Position numbers and translations under genes: made by a program. A model generated the notes under the pieces. The model was not told the origin of the DNA and did no database searches. It worked only from the letters and a program-made list of their open reading frames with translations. From an uncultured Pseudomonadota bacterium (lineage in GTDB: Bacteria; Pseudomonadota; Gammaproteobacteria; Burkholderiales; JALYOK01), in assembly GCA_902826775.1 (NCBI GenBank), contig CADEHE010000002.1:558175-622174 (forward strand): a DNA stretch of 64,000 nt, written 5' to 3'. Each line of letters begins with the position of its first letter. The first letter of the stretch is position 1. This document shows positions 28,321 to 36,395 of the stretch, piece by piece.

Positions 28321-29697
28321 ATGGATCTTTCCGCTCTCACCGCACTATCCCCACTCGACGGGCGCTATGCCGCGAAGCTTACGCCTCTGCGCGGCTATTT
28401 CAGCGAGGCGGCGCTGATCAAGTACCGCGCGCGCGTGGAAATCGCCTGGCTGCAAATGCTCGCGCGCGAACTACCGGATGGTCCAAAGTTATCGCCTGCC
28501 GACCATGCGCAGCTTGAACGCATCGTCGCCGAGTTTTCCGATGCCGACGCAGCGGCGGTAAAGCAGATCGAGAAACGCACCAATCACGACGTCAAAGCGC
28601 TGGAGTATTGGCTCGGCGAGCGCTTCGCCCAAAGCAGCCAGACGGCAGCGACCGGACTGAAAGCGGCGGTGCAGTTCGTGCATTTCGCTTGCACCTCGGA
28701 GGATATCAATAACCTCGCTTACGCACTTATGCTTAACGCTGCGCGCAGCGCCGTGGTGCTGCCCGCGCTCGACGCGCTGATCGCGCGCCTGCAACAACTC
28801 GCGCATGATCTGGCCGATGCCGCCATGCTCTCGCGCACGCATGGCCAGCCCGCCACGCCTACTACCATGGGCAAGGAATTGGCCAACGCCGTTTATCGTC
28901 TTCGCCGCCAACGCGAACGTTGCGCCGGCATCGCTATGGCCGGCAAGATCAACGGCGCGGTCGGCAATTACAATGCGCACCTTGCCGCCTACCCAGATAT
29001 CGATTGGCCGCGCATCGCGCGCACATTCGTCGAGAAACTCGGTTTGGCGTTCAATCCCTACACGATCCAGATCGAACCGCACGACAGTTTGGCCGAACTG
29101 TGCGACGCGCTCGCACACGTCAACACCGTGCTCATCGACCTCGACCGCGATATTTGGGGCTACATTTCGCTCGGCTACTTCAAGCAAAAGCTGGTGGCAG
29201 GCGAAGTCGGCTCATCGACCATGCCGCACAAAGTCAACCCGATCGACTTCGAAAACTCCGAAGGCAATTTAGGATTGGCGAACGCGTTGCTGCATCATTT
29301 CAGCGCCAAACTGCCGATCTCGCGCTGGCAGCGCGATCTCACCGATTCCACCGTGTTGCGCAACGTCGGCGTTGCGTTCGGTTACTGCCTCTTGGCCTAC
29401 GATTCATGTCTGCGCGGCTTGAATAAACTCGAAGCCGACCGCGCGCGCATGCAATTGGAGCTAGAGCAGAGTTGGGAGGTGCTAGCCGAAGCGGTGCAAA
29501 CCGTCATGCGCCGTCATGGCATCGCCGACGCGTACGATCAACTTAAAGCGATTACGCGCGGCCAAGGAATTACGCAGGAGGCACTGCAACGCTTCATCAG
29601 CAATTCAGCGCTACCCGAGATGGAGAAGCGTCGATTGCTGGCGCTGACTCCCGCGACCTACTTAGGTCTGGCGGCTAAGCTGGCGCGAGCGGTTTAG
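28321..29697 (+). CDS. purB: Adenylosuccinate lyase
   Basis: 458 residues from the ATG giving MDLSALTALSPLDGRYAAKL; an upstream in-frame extension runs into the repeat array and is rejected. Catalytic signature GSSTMPHKVNP at about residue 297, and SRTHGQPATPTTMGKE earlier. It catalyses two fumarate-releasing steps of purine biosynthesis (SAICAR to AICAR and adenylosuccinate to AMP). It is monocistronic here and directly abuts the tandem repeats, so its promoter lies in or next to them. Confidence 0.97.
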   Translation: MDLSALTALSPLDGRYAAKLTPLRGYFSEAALIKYRARVEIAWLQMLARELPDGPKLSPADHAQLERIVAEFSDADAAAVKQIEKRTNHDVKALEYWLGERFAQSSQTAATGLKAAVQFVHFACTSEDINNLAYALMLNAARSAVVLPALDALIARLQQLAHDLADAAMLSRTHGQPATPTTMGKELANAVYRLRRQRERCAGIAMAGKINGAVGNYNAHLAAYPDIDWPRIARTFVEKLGLAFNPYTIQIEPHDSLAELCDALAHVNTVLIDLDRDIWGYISLGYFKQKLVAGEVGSSTMPHKVNPIDFENSEGNLGLANALLHHFSAKLPISRWQRDLTDSTVLRNVGVAFGYCLLAYDSCLRGLNKLEADRARMQLELEQSWEVLAEAVQTVMRRHGIADAYDQLKAITRGQGITQEALQRFISNSALPEMEKRRLLALTPATYLGLAAKLARAV

Positions 29698-29798
29698 CCA
29701 TCAGCCCAATGACTGATACCCAACCGTAAATTGCGCTTGCGCTCGCAGGCGAGCGAGGAGCAGACGTTGCACCTCAGCCCGAATTTCGTAGACGAACA

Positions 29799-30335
29799 CT
29801 AGTCGACGGGTGTTGAGGGCCCATGAATCGTCAGCGCAGGTGAGATGACGAAAGTGGCGTCTTTCTTGAATAGGGCACTGCCGTCGGGTTGCGCTAGCCA
29901 GAGTTCGAAGTTGGAATGCCGGATATAGTGCTTGGGGTAGTTAACAGATTCGAAGGAACGAGCGTCGGAATTCGCAAGTCCCTCCACGAAACAGAATGTG
30001 GCGTCTTCCTTGTACAGTTGCTCGTCGGCCAACTTGTGCAACTTTAGCCGGTAGTTCTGATGTCTCAAGTAGTGCGCCGGATAGTTAACCGATTCGAATG
30101 AACGACACTTGCCGGCCAACCCCGGAACGATCCTAAAAGTCGCGTCTTTCCGACCCAATTTGTCATTGGCGACGATGGGATCGATGTAGCCAAGCGACAT
30201 CCTGTGGCGGATATACCGGTCAGGGTAGTTCAAAGACCGGAAAGAATTGATGGCCTGTGCGGCGCTCGCCTGCGAAAAGATTAACAAGCACGTGCCCACC
30301 GCGACAGCCCGGCTCCACTGAGTACTCCAAGCCAT
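29799..30335 (-). CDS. Secreted AbfB-domain (beta-trefoil) protein
   Basis: 178 residues from the ATG at 30335, five bp after GGAGG; an ATG 12 bp upstream overlaps that site. A signal peptide (about 1-28, ending near SAAQA) precedes three repeats of the form SF(R/E)S(V/L)NYPxxY(I/L)RHxNxxL...KDATF, the AbfB/CBM42 beta-trefoil known for binding arabinose-containing side chains. No catalytic domain is attached, so it is a stand-alone lectin-like secreted protein. The ligand is inferred from the family only. Confidence 0.82.
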   Translation of the reverse strand: MAWSTQWSRAVAVGTCLLIFSQASAAQAINSFRSLNYPDRYIRHRMSLGYIDPIVANDKLGRKDATFRIVPGLAGKCRSFESVNYPAHYLRHQNYRLKLHKLADEQLYKEDATFCFVEGLANSDARSFESVNYPKHYIRHSNFELWLAQPDGSALFKKDATFVISPALTIHGPSTPVD

Positions 30336-30371
30336 AATCGCCTCCAACGCGCAGATAAAGCGCTACGTCGC

Positions 30372-30782
30372 CTAGCACGCCGACTCTTTCATCGAAACTA
30401 TATCGCCGCTCATCCATAAGGTCAAAGCCTTGTCAAAGCGGAAACTTCCATCAGTGCCAAAAAATGTAACGCGCACATTCCTAAGATATTCTTCGACCAG
30501 TACCTTTGCTAAACTCAATTGAGCATTGAGCTGTACAAGCATCCTAGTACTGGTATCTGACCGACTCGGCGTTGCGTTCCGATACAGCAGCAGGGTGATC
30601 ACGGTCGCGGCGAGTAAAGCGACATCTGGAATAATGCCCAATTCAAGCAGCGCCGCCTTGTTTAAAAGGCGCCAAATACTGCTTGCCGCGACGCCGAGCT
30701 CAGCGCTGCGATGGCGCCGGTAAGCACGCGCGCAGCGATCGCCGCACGGCGGTCCGCTCGCCGCAGCAAACGCGCCATGCAC
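30372..30782 (-). CDS. Hypothetical small protein with one membrane helix
   Basis: Up to 136 residues. The first about 45 residues look like chance coding; the part from LGIIPDVALLAATVITLLLY on has a membrane helix followed by a soluble segment (LVQLNAQLSLAKVLVEEYLRN, then TFFGTDGSFRFDKAL). The true start is uncertain and may be internal. It lies 36 bp upstream of the AbfB-domain gene on the same strand. I recognise no family, and it could be a chance frame. Confidence 0.35.
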   Translation of the reverse strand: MHGAFAAASGPPCGDRCARAYRRHRSAELGVAASSIWRLLNKAALLELGIIPDVALLAATVITLLLYRNATPSRSDTSTRMLVQLNAQLSLAKVLVEEYLRNVRVTFFGTDGSFRFDKALTLWMSGDIVSMKESAC

Positions 30783-30804
30783 ACTCCGTTTATTCCATCC
30801 GCCG

Positions 30805-30933
30805 CTACCCGCGCAAATCCTGCGGCATGACTAAGCCCGCGGAACTTGGTAACAGCGCCGCTTTCGCATTGATCACACCGAGCAGCAACACCATACCCAT
30901 TAGACCGATCAGTTCTTGTGGTTGGGCGGTCAC
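30805..30933 (-). CDS. Possible 42-residue small protein after the guanidine operon
   Basis: A GTG-started frame of 42 codons, 15 bp after the hydrolase stop, encodes VTAQPQELIGLMGMVLLLGV followed by a short polar tail ending MPQDLRG. Its hydrophobic helix would fit a small membrane peptide, and it could be translated from the guanidine operon mRNA. There is no Shine-Dalgarno and no recognised family, so it is only a candidate. Confidence 0.25.
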   Translation of the reverse strand: MTAQPQELIGLMGMVLLLGVINAKAALLPSSAGLVMPQDLRG

Positions 30934-30948
30934 GATTGGCTGCGCCCG

Positions 30949-32145
30949 CTACGCGCTCCAGCCTCGAATGATGTTGCGATGCGAGCCCATCTTGCCGTGC
31001 GCGACCACCGTGCCGAGCACATCGACGATGCCGCGCAACGCGAGCAGCGAAGTAATATCCGAAATATCGTAGGGCGGCGAGACTTCCACTACCTCCATGC
31101 CGCAAATGCCTTCCTTGGCCACACCCTGCAGCAAATAGAGAATCTCGCGCGGCAAAAAGCCACCCGGCTCGGGCCAGCCGGTGCCCGGGACGAAGCCGCA
31201 ATCGACGCTGTCGATATCGAAACTGATATACACCGCGTCGCAACCTTTCCACGCCGTTTCGAGCGCGATCTCAATGATCTTGTCGGCGCCGTATTTCTCG
31301 AAATCGTTCATTGTCAGGATATTGGTTCCACGCTTGCGCGCCTCGGCCACCGCTTCACGCGGCACTTGCCAGCCACCGATGCCGATTTGCACCAAGTTCT
31401 CCGCGCGCACATTGGGCAGGTTCGTTGCATGAAACCACGGCGTAGTGTGCATGCGTTCGTCGAGATCTTTCTCTTGAATGTCGGCGTGACGGTCGAAATG
31501 TATGATGCCGATGCGCTTGTCCGTCATGCTGGCGATGCCGCGCACTGTCGGAAAACCGATCGAGTGGTCACCGCCTAGAATGATGGGCAGCGCGCCGGAG
31601 GCGAACACGTGCGCCGTGGCATTCGAAATCTGATCGAAGGTTTTTTCCAGATTGGCCGGGATGGTAAATACATCGCCGATGTCGCACAGCGTCATTTGCT
31701 CGCGCAAATCCACCCCCATTTCATAGTTGTAGGGCGTGTACAGTGCGGAAATGCGGCGAATGCCTTGCGGGCCGAAGCGCGTGCCGGGACGGTAAGTCGT
31801 GCCGCCATCGAAGGGCACGCCGAGGACTGCGACGTCGAATTTGCCGCACTCGCGCACGTCTTCCACATACGGCGCTTTCATGAACGTGTTGATCCCGGCA
31901 AAGTGCGGCAACTCGCCACGCGCGAACGTCGGGATACTCTTGTCTTGGATGCTGTCGGCGCCGGGCAGACCGAGTTCGAGATTGCGTTTGACTTCCGCGT
32001 CCCACTTTACGCGCGGCAACTCGGCTTCTTTGTGCATTGCCTTCCAGCCAAGCGATTCCTTGCGGTGAAAATCCGGGTGATGGGCGCGCGTGCCGGCAGA
32101 GCGCGAAAAATAGGTGTTGCCACCGCGGTTGTTGGGTTTGTTCAT
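30949..32145 (-). CDS. Ureohydrolase, probable Ni-dependent guanidine hydrolase (GdmH type)
   Basis: 398 residues of the arginase/agmatinase fold. Dinuclear metal ligands: H194 (GGDHS), D218-H220-D222 (FDRHADIQ) and D310/D312 (SFDIDSVDCGFVPGTGWPEPG). About 100 residues precede the fold, longer than in agmatinases (about 300 residues in total) and in line with guanidine hydrolases such as Synechocystis Sll1077 (about 390 residues). FDRH in place of the usual FDAH and GTGWPE in place of GTGTPE also set it apart. The decisive context is a guanidine-I riboswitch heading the operon. Predicted reaction: guanidine to urea and ammonia. No nickel chaperone gene is adjacent. The alternative, agmatinase or guanidinobutyrase, is not excluded by sequence alone. 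Confidence 0.8.
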   Translation of the reverse strand: MNKPNNRGGNTYFSRSAGTRAHHPDFHRKESLGWKAMHKEAELPRVKWDAEVKRNLELGLPGADSIQDKSIPTFARGELPHFAGINTFMKAPYVEDVRECGKFDVAVLGVPFDGGTTYRPGTRFGPQGIRRISALYTPYNYEMGVDLREQMTLCDIGDVFTIPANLEKTFDQISNATAHVFASGALPIILGGDHSIGFPTVRGIASMTDKRIGIIHFDRHADIQEKDLDERMHTTPWFHATNLPNVRAENLVQIGIGGWQVPREAVAEARKRGTNILTMNDFEKYGADKIIEIALETAWKGCDAVYISFDIDSVDCGFVPGTGWPEPGGFLPREILYLLQGVAKEGICGMEVVEVSPPYDISDITSLLALRGIVDVLGTVVAHGKMGSHRNIIRGWSA

Positions 32146-32169
32146 ATCGTCTCCATTTACGATTACGGG

Positions 32170-33009
32170 TTAGGCTGGGGCCGCCTCGCGGGTAAGCTGT
32201 TCGAGCAAATCCTTGCTGCTGCCCAAACCGGAGGTGGCGCGAATACGCTCCAATATTTGCTTCTTGAGTTGGAGAAACTGCGGGGATAGTTTCATGTCTT
32301 GCTCGCGTGGCGCCGGCAAAGGCACCGGCACAATCGAATCGATGCGGCCCGGATTGGGCGCCATCACCACGACGCGCTGGCCGAGATAAATCGCCTCGTC
32401 GACATCATGGGTAACGAACACGATGGTGGTGCTTTCCATCTTGAACACGTGCAGCAGCAAGTCGTGCATCAACTCGCGCGTCTGGGCATCGAGCGCGCCA
32501 AAGGGTTCATCCATCACCAAAATGCTGGGGCGCGACATCAACGCTCGCGCGATCGCCGTGCGTTGCTGCATGCCGCCCGAGAGCTGGTTCGGGTAAGCGC
32601 GCGCAAAGGCTTGCAACCCCATCAGGCGCAGCAACGCATCGGCGCGGCCGGAGGCAATCTCGACATCGGCACTGGTTACATCGCGCCGGTTCACGGAAAA
32701 CTGCCGGCTGAAGCGAATGTTCTCGCTGACGGTTAACCACGGATATAAGCTGTAATGCTGAAACACCATGGCGCGCTCGACACCCGGGCCGGCAATTGAG
32801 CGGCCATCGACCTCGATCTTTCCCGCGGTCAGTGTCTCCAAGCCTCCGATGGCTCTCAGCAATGTCGATTTGCCGCATCCCGAAGCGCCAACCAAAGTCA
32901 CGAACTCGTTGGCCTGGATTTCCAACGAGACATCGTTCAACGCGCGCACTTCGCGCGCGCCATCGCGAAACACCTTCTGCGCTGCCCCGATGCGAATCTT
33001 GGCGGTCAC
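32170..33009 (-). CDS. ABC transporter ATP-binding protein (NitT/TauT type), guanidine operon
   Basis: 279 residues from a GTG that overlaps the permease stop (GTGA), so the two are translationally coupled; a longer frame to 33204 overlaps the permease and is rejected. Walker A GASGCGKST, the ABC signature LSGGMQQR and Walker B ILVMDEPFGALD are complete. It energises the importer formed with the next two genes. It ends 24 bp before the hydrolase start. Confidence 0.93.
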   Translation of the reverse strand: MTAKIRIGAAQKVFRDGAREVRALNDVSLEIQANEFVTLVGASGCGKSTLLRAIGGLETLTAGKIEVDGRSIAGPGVERAMVFQHYSLYPWLTVSENIRFSRQFSVNRRDVTSADVEIASGRADALLRLMGLQAFARAYPNQLSGGMQQRTAIARALMSRPSILVMDEPFGALDAQTRELMHDLLLHVFKMESTTIVFVTHDVDEAIYLGQRVVVMAPNPGRIDSIVPVPLPAPREQDMKLSPQFLQLKKQILERIRATSGLGSSKDLLEQLTREAAPA

Positions 33010-33812
33010 GATTTGCGATACAACCACGGAAATCGCTGGCGATGGACCCAGCGAAACAGTTGATCGGTGAGCAGGCCGATTAAGCCAATCAACATGATGC
33101 CGACGAAGATCTTGTCGGTTTGCAGGAAGCGCTGCGCTTTGAGAATGGAGTAACCGATGCCGGAGTTGGCGGCCACCAGTTCGGCCACAACCAGGTAAGT
33201 CCACGCCCAGCCCATGGTTACGCGCAATGTATCGAGGATGGCGGGTTTGGCCGACTGGAAGATCACCAGTTGCATGATTTCACCGCGCGTCGCGCCCATG
33301 GTCTGCGCCGCCTCGATCTGCGCCATCGGCACTCGGCGCACATCTTCCGCCACCATCAATACCATCTGGAAGAACGTGCCGATAAAGATGATGGCGATCT
33401 TGGCGCTTTCCTCGATGCCGACCCAAATCATCACCAGCGGCACGAACGCCACGGCGGGCATGTAGCGCACAAAATCGGTAAGCGGTTCGAACAGTGCCTG
33501 CACCGGCCTGAAGCTGCCGATCCACAGCCCAAGCGGAATCGCCAGGAGCGCCGACAGCAGAAAGCCCGCGGTCACCCGATACATGCTGATCCACATATGG
33601 GTCAGCAATTCGTCTTCCATCAGCCATTCGCGCGCGCGCTGCAGAACTTCCAACGGTGTGGGCAAGAACGTCTTGGGTACCCAACCGGCGCCGGATACGA
33701 ACAACCAAGCCAGAAGCGGTAACAGCATGCCGAGGCCGGCCAAAGCCCAATACTCGCGCGACGACAACGCGCCGCGGATGACCCACCATCGTGCCAGCTG
33801 CATGACCGCCAC
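33006..33812 (-). CDS. ABC transporter permease (SsuC/NitT/TauT type), guanidine operon
   Basis: 268 residues with about six membrane helices and the EAA-type loop QIEAAQTMGATRGEIMQLVI that contacts the ATPase. The family resembles SsuC/TauC/NrtB permeases, which import small nitrogen or sulfur compounds. The gene stop overlaps the ATPase start, and the substrate-binding protein gene ends 22 bp upstream. Given the riboswitch, guanidine or a guanidine-containing compound is the likely cargo. Confidence 0.93.
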   Translation of the reverse strand: MAVMQLARWWVIRGALSSREYWALAGLGMLLPLLAWLFVSGAGWVPKTFLPTPLEVLQRAREWLMEDELLTHMWISMYRVTAGFLLSALLAIPLGLWIGSFRPVQALFEPLTDFVRYMPAVAFVPLVMIWVGIEESAKIAIIFIGTFFQMVLMVAEDVRRVPMAQIEAAQTMGATRGEIMQLVIFQSAKPAILDTLRVTMGWAWTYLVVAELVAANSGIGYSILKAQRFLQTDKIFVGIMLIGLIGLLTDQLFRWVHRQRFPWLYRKS

Positions 33813-33834
33813 TTAGCTCTTGGAGACCCGCTCG

Positions 33835-34821
33835 CTACTTCTTGGCGACTTCCGCCACCAGCGACGCATCGATGCCTTGGGCAAAGTCGACGCTGCCTTC
33901 GAGCAGTTTATTGTCCTTGAGAAACTTCTCGATTGTCGGCGCGACCGCGAGCAAGGATTGCTTCTCGCTGGCCGCCCCCAACGCTAGCAAGTTTTCCTTC
34001 TGACCGAAGAAGCGCGTACCGGGCAAGAACACCTTGTATTCCTTCGGCTTCAGTCCCACTACTTTGGACATAATCTTCGCCGCCTCGTCCGGGTTGGTGC
34101 GAATGAACGCCTCGGTGTCGTACCACGCCTTGATCATGCCGAGGAAATCGCTGCGGTTCGAGGCGATCGACTTTTCCTGCGCCACCAACAGATCGGGCAC
34201 CAGGCCCGGCATGTCCTTGGACGTAAACAAGGCTTTGCCCTTGCCGCTCGTCTGGATCTGATTCACCCATGGATTCCACACCACGGCAGCCTCCACACGC
34301 CCGGCGAGAAACGCCGCAGCGGCATCGCCGGCCGACAAGTTGACGACTTCCACGTCCGCCAGACTCATGTTGTTGGCTGTGAGCGCCGTCACCAGTACGA
34401 AATGGGAAATACTGAATTCCTCCAATGCGACCTTCTTACCCTTCAAGTCAGCGAAGCTCTTGATCTTCGGACTGACCATCAGCGCATCGTTACCGGCGGA
34501 ATTGTCATTGACGAGAACGGTCTTGAGCGCGAGTCCTTTTGCGAGCGGCGCCATGGTGTCGCTCCAGGTCTGGCTGTTGGCGTCCAACTGACCCGAGGAA
34601 AGCGCAGAGATCGAATCCGTATAGTTGGGAAACCATACGAGCTTGACGCTTGCCCCGTGCTTTTTGAAGAATCCTTTCTGTTCGGCTACGTACCAGGCCA
34701 CCCAGCCGGGCCAATCGCTGACGCCCACTTTGATTTCACTGCGGGCAACCCCGGGCGCAATCAAACAGAAGGCGGAAAACAGTAGAAACGCCGAACGCAG
34801 TCGTTTTAGATAGTCGCGCAT
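33835..34821 (-). CDS. ABC transporter substrate-binding protein, guanidine operon
   Basis: 328 residues from the ATG at 34821, placed 6 bp after GGAG; the longer open frame runs into the riboswitch. A signal peptide (about 1-27, ending near GVARS) precedes a NitT/TauT-type periplasmic binding domain (EIKVGVSDWPGWVAWYVAEQ, later KKVALEEFSISHFVLVTAL and AAFLAGRVEAAVVWNPWV). It is the first gene of the leftward transporter-hydrolase operon and directly follows the guanidine-I riboswitch. The ligand is inferred from that context. Confidence 0.9.
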   Translation of the reverse strand: MRDYLKRLRSAFLLFSAFCLIAPGVARSEIKVGVSDWPGWVAWYVAEQKGFFKKHGASVKLVWFPNYTDSISALSSGQLDANSQTWSDTMAPLAKGLALKTVLVNDNSAGNDALMVSPKIKSFADLKGKKVALEEFSISHFVLVTALTANNMSLADVEVVNLSAGDAAAAFLAGRVEAAVVWNPWVNQIQTSGKGKALFTSKDMPGLVPDLLVAQEKSIASNRSDFLGMIKAWYDTEAFIRTNPDEAAKIMSKVVGLKPKEYKVFLPGTRFFGQKENLLALGAASEKQSLLAVAPTIEKFLKDNKLLEGSVDFAQGIDASLVAEVAKK

Positions 34822-34878
34822 AATAGGCTCCGAAAGTGGACTCGATAGCAAGCAGAGGGCGACCGAAACATTGCCGCG

Positions 34879-34980
34879 ACCTCCCGGGCTTTTGTCCCGC
34901 CGTGGAGCCGTTTGCGGCATGATCCGCGCGCAGCCGGAAAACTCTCGGACCAGACATTGTCGCCAACCGGAACCCTAGTC
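34879..34980 (-). ncRNA. Guanidine-I (ykkC) riboswitch
   Basis: The minus strand reads ACTAGGGTTCCGG, then CTGGTCCGAGAG and later ACGGCGGGACAAAAGCCCGG followed by GAG. These are the hallmark conserved blocks of the guanidine-I aptamer in the right order and spacing over about 100 nt. It binds free guanidinium and switches on downstream genes. Here it lies 57 bp upstream of the substrate-binding-protein ATG and is in position to control the whole ABC transporter-hydrolase operon. The expression platform (34822-34878) was not folded. Confidence 0.95.
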
Positions 34981-35201
34981 TTCCTTACGAGGCGCAACGC
35001 CTTGCGTGCACCCTCGAGGACAGCTTTGCAAGCAGTGTGCCAACGAAATTCGCGGTGAACGAATCTTGCATGTACCCGGCAAGAGCGCAGAACGCACCGT
35101 CATGCTGCATCGAGTTATGCACAGCAAGAGTGCGCCGGGCAGCATCGGGGCACGAAACCGGTGCGGGCGCGTGAGTCAAGTTCAACGCAAGAGGACTAAG
35201 A
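34981..35201. other. Divergent promoter region of the guanidine operon and M16 gene
   Basis: About 220 bp that should hold the riboswitch promoter (leftward) and the promoter of the M16 peptidase gene (rightward). No convincing sigma-70 boxes or gene were recognised. GAGG at about 35190 serves the GTG start of the peptidase. Confidence 0.35.
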
Positions 35202-36368
35202 GTGCATCGGAGTCACCTCGCCAATGGAGTAAACATCGTAACCAGCGCCCGGGCCGGAGCGACTCACGCCGGCGTCGCGCTCTGCTTGATCGGCGGCGTG
35301 CGCGCCCAGACTGCGGCGGAGAGCGGGTATGCGCACCTGGTCGAGCACTTGCTGTTTGAAAGCGGAGAGTGGACTGGATCGCTTGGCCAATCGCAGAGCA
35401 CACTCAATGCGTATACCGGACGCGAGCATATCGCCCTGACGGGGTTCGTATTGGCCAAGGATGCGGCTCGGTTGATTGAGCGCTTCGCTCAGAGCCTCCT
35501 CGATGTGCGGTTTTCCGATGCAGCCATCGACGCGGAGCGTGGCCGTATTGCACTCGAGGACGAGCAATCACTCTTGTCGCCGGCGGATCGAGCGGAGCAA
35601 GCAATAGTCGAGACAATTTGGCCCGGTCACGCGATTGCGCAACCGCTGTCAGGGCAAGTTAAAGGCCCAGCGGCAACGACAGTTCCTCCTTTGCAGCGCT
35701 TCTGGCAGCGTCTTTCGCGCAGCCAGGGCACGTTCGTGTTTGGAGTCGGTGCGATCGATCATGGCGAAATCAAAGCCGCAGCGCGAGCACTATTGAGCCT
35801 TCCCGCCGCCGGCGCCCCGGATTTTGGATCGTCTCCGTGCTTCGCCAGCAGCGCGCGCCGCGAGTTCGGCATGGCGGACGGCACACGTTTGCTTTGGGTG
35901 CTGCCCATGCCTGCGCCAAATGAAGAAGCGCATGCCGCGGCGGAACTATTGCAACGCTTGCTCGCAGATGCGGCTCAATCTAGTGGGTCGAATTTACATA
36001 GCGAGGCACGAGTGCGTAGCGCTGGCGTAGCTACGCGATTGCTACGCTACAGCGACGCCAGCGCCTTGGTCGTGGAGCTCGAGACCAGCGCCGTCGACGC
36101 AGCGCACGCATCTCGTGCGTGTGAAGACACTTTCGCGCAACTTGCGGCAAAGGGATTCGCGTCTGACGCATTTCGCCGCGCATTGCGCGATTTGATGGCA
36201 GATCAACAGCTTGAGCTCAATCGCCTCGATTGTCAGTTGGAACGCCTGGCTGAGAGCGTTTTGCTCAGACGGGATGCGACCGCAATTGCAACGCTTGAGT
36301 GCGCCAATGAGGTATTCCGTCAAGCGTGGCCGCGACACGCAAAACTGCGCTGGGCTGCCTCCAGCTAA
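35202..36368 (+). CDS. M16 family zinc metallopeptidase
   Basis: 388 residues from a GTG start with GAGG about 8 bp upstream. The inverted zinc motif HLVEH (45-49, HxxEH) is present, with the distal zinc Glu likely E119 in AERGRIALEDEQ, so the enzyme should be active. Length is about half of pitrilysin/insulinase, as in the single-unit M16B proteins that dimerise or pair with an inactive partner; no partner gene is adjacent. No signal peptide is evident, so it is probably cytoplasmic. The substrate is unknown, and it is not PQQ-linked by context. Confidence 0.85.
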   Translation: MHRSHLANGVNIVTSARAGATHAGVALCLIGGVRAQTAAESGYAHLVEHLLFESGEWTGSLGQSQSTLNAYTGREHIALTGFVLAKDAARLIERFAQSLLDVRFSDAAIDAERGRIALEDEQSLLSPADRAEQAIVETIWPGHAIAQPLSGQVKGPAATTVPPLQRFWQRLSRSQGTFVFGVGAIDHGEIKAAARALLSLPAAGAPDFGSSPCFASSARREFGMADGTRLLWVLPMPAPNEEAHAAAELLQRLLADAAQSSGSNLHSEARVRSAGVATRLLRYSDASALVVELETSAVDAAHASRACEDTFAQLAAKGFASDAFRRALRDLMADQQLELNRLDCQLERLAESVLLRRDATAIATLECANEVFRQAWPRHAKLRWAASS

Positions 36369-36395
36369 CTCAGTGCAATCGGCGACCTAGGAGGA

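Noticed and set aside
32170..33204. Longer start for the guanidine-operon ATPase
   Set aside because: The extra 65 codons overlap the permease gene out of frame and are not ABC-like; the GTG at 33009 overlaps the permease stop as expected for coupled genes.
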